A stretch of 55,065 nt of DNA. Source: Prorocentrum cordatum. Taxonomy: Eukaryota > Sar > Dinophyceae > Prorocentrales > Prorocentraceae. The position numbers were made by a program, and so were the translations under genes. Under the pieces are notes generated by a model. The model was not told where the DNA came from and ran no database searches. It was given only the letters and a program-made list of their open reading frames with translations. The stretch lies in assembly GCA_963575745.1 (NCBI GenBank), contig CAUYUJ010017845.1, forward strand, positions 126,001 through 181,065, written 5' to 3'. Shown piece after piece: positions 54,101 through 55,065 of the stretch; within the stretch, counting starts at the first letter, position 1; each line of letters opens with the position of its first letter.

Positions 54101-55065
54101 CACCTGACAATCAAGGTCTTGACAACCGAGACCGTGCAGCTGAAGCCAAAGGCGGTAGCGCGAGCATAGCCACCTCAAACTGGTAGCCTCGCGCGAGGTC
54201 CGCGAGATGCCATCCATCGAGCGATGCGACGCGTCGACGACGTTGACCCATCGCAGCTGCGCCTGGCGGCCTCTCGTGCCATGAAATGGCAGTTGGGTCT
54301 GAAACACACCCTCGAGCTCCTTCTCAGCGGCCGTACCCCACTCCCGATACAACACATCAAGGTTGAACTGGGTTCTATCAGTGTCGCCATTATCGGCCGA
54401 CTCAAGGGCTCTGGAGGCCATGCGAGACACTAAGTCCCAATCCTTGGATGGTTGGGGAAGGGGACCAGGGGGCCGTTCTTTGGGGAAAGGAGGTGGGCTA
54501 CGAAACGTGATGGCCCGAAGAGACGCAAGCTGAGGGTGAAGCTTAACCGAAACGGGGCCGTGGGTAGCCAACTCCGAGTCCGCGATAATCTTCGCGCTCG
54601 CAATAGCTTGGGCGACCCTAGCCTCAACCAAAACACAGTCGTACATCTTCAAACCCCCAGTCGACCTACAGTTGCCAAGGACACCCGAGGGAACGCAAAA
54701 TTCAGCACCGAGGCGGTCGGGGATCCGCGAGGTGCACAGGGTCGCTGGTTCCATGTTGAAATCCCCACCGATCACGAAAGGCACCGAGAGGCTCTTGGCT
54801 CTCGAGGCAGTGCACGCCAGGATCTCTCGATTGAGATCGTTCAAGCCAGCGCAATCCTGCAGGTAGACACTCATAACATAGAAACTAGCCTGGCCAGGGA
54901 GATGGACTAACACCCCAGTGGCTCGATGATCTTTCACCCGAGGCCCAAAATCGGGGTAGTGAAGACCCAGGAAGGACCGAGCCAGGACCCCGACTCCCGA
55001 GGACGGACCCCCTCCAGGTCCCAAAACTCCTGGCTCAAAATGCACCTTCCAACCATTTCGAACAC
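50951..55065 (-). CDS. LINE ORF2: endonuclease, reverse transcriptase, RNase H; 5' end outside window
   Basis: The frame is open to the right edge (no start in the window) and stops at 50951. Counting residues from 55045, an APE-type endonuclease part has GGDFN at about 93-97 and a final SELATHGPVSVKL His near 161. The reverse transcriptase has KPGGGHRPIGL (about 574), DLLKFYEAVD (motif A, about 649), GLIAGCGFATT (motif B) and YIDDY (motif C, 52821-52835). RNase H has FMDGS (near 51527), AGELAAC, YSDCQNV and AGNDLADHYAK, giving the D-E-D-D set. All catalytic motifs look intact. The endonuclease N-terminus is off the edge. The only lesion seen is the frameshift near 51100 that separates the Cys-rich tail. 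It differs from the RT at 18049-21291 (different motif wording), so it belongs to another LINE family. Confidence 0.85.
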   Translation of the reverse strand, partial: VRNGWKVHFEPGVLGPGGGPSSGVGVLARSFLGLHYPDFGPRVKDHRATGVLVHLPGQASFYVMSVYLQDCAGLNDLNREILACTASRAKSLSVPFVIGGDFNMEPATLCTSRIPDRLGAEFCVPSGVLGNCRSTGGLKMYDCVLVEARVAQAIASAKIIADSELATHGPVSVKLHPQLASLRAITFRSPPPFPKERPPGPLPQPSKDWDLVSRMASRALESADNGDTDRTQFNLDVLYREWGTAAEKELEGVFQTQLPFHGTRGRQAQLRWVNVVDASHRSMDGISRTSREATSLRWLCSRYRLWLQLHGLGCQDLDCQVAPLSSPPFAYCGDEKRSCSARAIDSSRKVARATSSEERRQQHLRDTAGELFHPPSRLGTWDGEPLTLLQAVQDIVTYSPPCQPVTEGEPQRVLDLVSHALAAAESKSRHDDNLYWLEWIRHNIENGARHAHGVIRGAAGWTPSTTLSAKGEVVSDPGALLSSELEKFARIWHAQPVPEPRPSGSRFVPLEPLPVLSVEDLRRTARSFPARTASSVDGFHVRSFQHLSDPALQVLSIMIAIWERSGLLPGQMRVVLLIMLAKPGGGHRPIGLFVALHRLWARARRDLARQWEVANAREYFCAGASASSVDTVWRQGVRSEVAVASKDCSGSVLWDLLKFYEAVDLDSLLARCHQHSFPMQIARVCYEAYRSCRYMAMNGRVEGPQFAWRGLIAGCGFATTFIRVFTLAALDGLSIPRSVSLRVYIDDYTLSCTGAPKAVVQDLIEAAFRLQVAIESDLGCSISVSKAAVVASVPLVAKEIRRGLGAVGGAPCASVVNLGIGDAAGKPRRTARRGAKIQIRKKAFKTKCRRLRVHRNALGRHAKRIYASGPLASRTYGCEVHGTSDHELASLRRSLGRFLSPSAGGRSLTAALLFAADPTWYCAVAPIVRWSKEIWASLTASFEFGLSLAELRGAWSTVFAGPSPSWRQVGGPVGALRLSVERLGWKMPSFSTLVDDLGVEVQLTLVSPALLKRLLRLAVFRFHERAYGDSLGLERRACLDVPLRAMASSKFTPWEKGCIRGLVCQAPWTKVRASEHGYILPDLLCPLCGKEQDTIFHRLWKRVHESCTELRRELLGDDFQYHPPAWSSLSKHDQVLFTMGIMSHPGDFFPAPTVAEPTVYHASDPGRDDYFVKGHIFMDGSCIKSVIRELSRTGWSYVSVSDSGQELGHVYAPLPLPIPQTAQAGELAACTAACQNALEPSCGYSDCQNVVQVWSLPRSEQLSFKRVHAGMFVWTADSEMGQIFKVKGHMTEEQAQGDDHLRFCKAGNDLADHYAKLGRKCVCWLPGCYRSGPRVICRRPRVSSGSPPCPLPRLATLGCIGTATGSASNV

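Overview
The window is nuclear DNA of a dinoflagellate. The strongest sign is three exact copies of the 22-nt dinoflagellate spliced leader (DinoSL; 28438-28459, 30435-30456, 38619-38640), each just upstream of an open reading frame. The wider picture agrees: G+C-rich, gene-poor DNA filled with micro- and minisatellites, short GC3-rich exon-like pieces, and decayed LINE-type retrotransposons with reverse transcriptase and Cys-rich tails. I cannot name the genus from this window.

Layout. 1-9.2 kb: no confident gene; a diverged repeat pair, CT-rich stretches, a foldback element (6426-6592), a pentanucleotide tract and a three-copy 135-bp repeat. 9.23-9.74 kb: an exon encoding a JmjC/cupin-type domain. 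10.36-10.83 kb: a two-module Cys-rich zinc-finger ORF with one frameshift. 10.96-17.6 kb: a minisatellite of about 65 copies of a 102-bp unit, with two subfamily blocks and higher-order periodicity; its unit has no stop codon in any frame, so very long spurious ORFs run on both strands. 18.05-21.29 kb: a LINE reverse-transcriptase ORF with one nonsense codon, abutting the minisatellite. 21.8-25.5 kb: exon-like pieces, some preceded by (CTC)n tracts. 26.7 kb: a 150-bp MITE-like element with terminal inverted repeats and flanking 10-bp direct repeats.

27.7-40.0 kb holds the most interesting structure: several units arranged as CA-rich tract, then DinoSL, then ORF. Two ORFs are intact (425 and 337 codons) and one is shifted in frame. 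The third carries the tandem relic (full DinoSL plus its last 15 nt) expected if a trans-spliced mRNA was copied into the genome and its copy trans-spliced again. Two further CA tracts of the same kind lack an SL. A second minisatellite (about 90-bp unit) lies at 32.6-34.4 kb.

40.8-45.8 kb is dominated by triplet-periodic DNA and includes a nested palindromic element at 41451-41589. 45.9-48.5 kb is the broken 5' half of a LINE (ORF1 with zinc motif and coiled coil, then an endonuclease start). 48.8-49.2 kb is another short tandem array. 49966-50065 is an assembly gap of N. From 50436 to the right edge, on the minus strand, lies a LINE with endonuclease, reverse transcriptase, RNase H, a Cys-rich tail (frameshifted), a 3' UTR and a 9-nt poly(A); its 5' end is outside the window.
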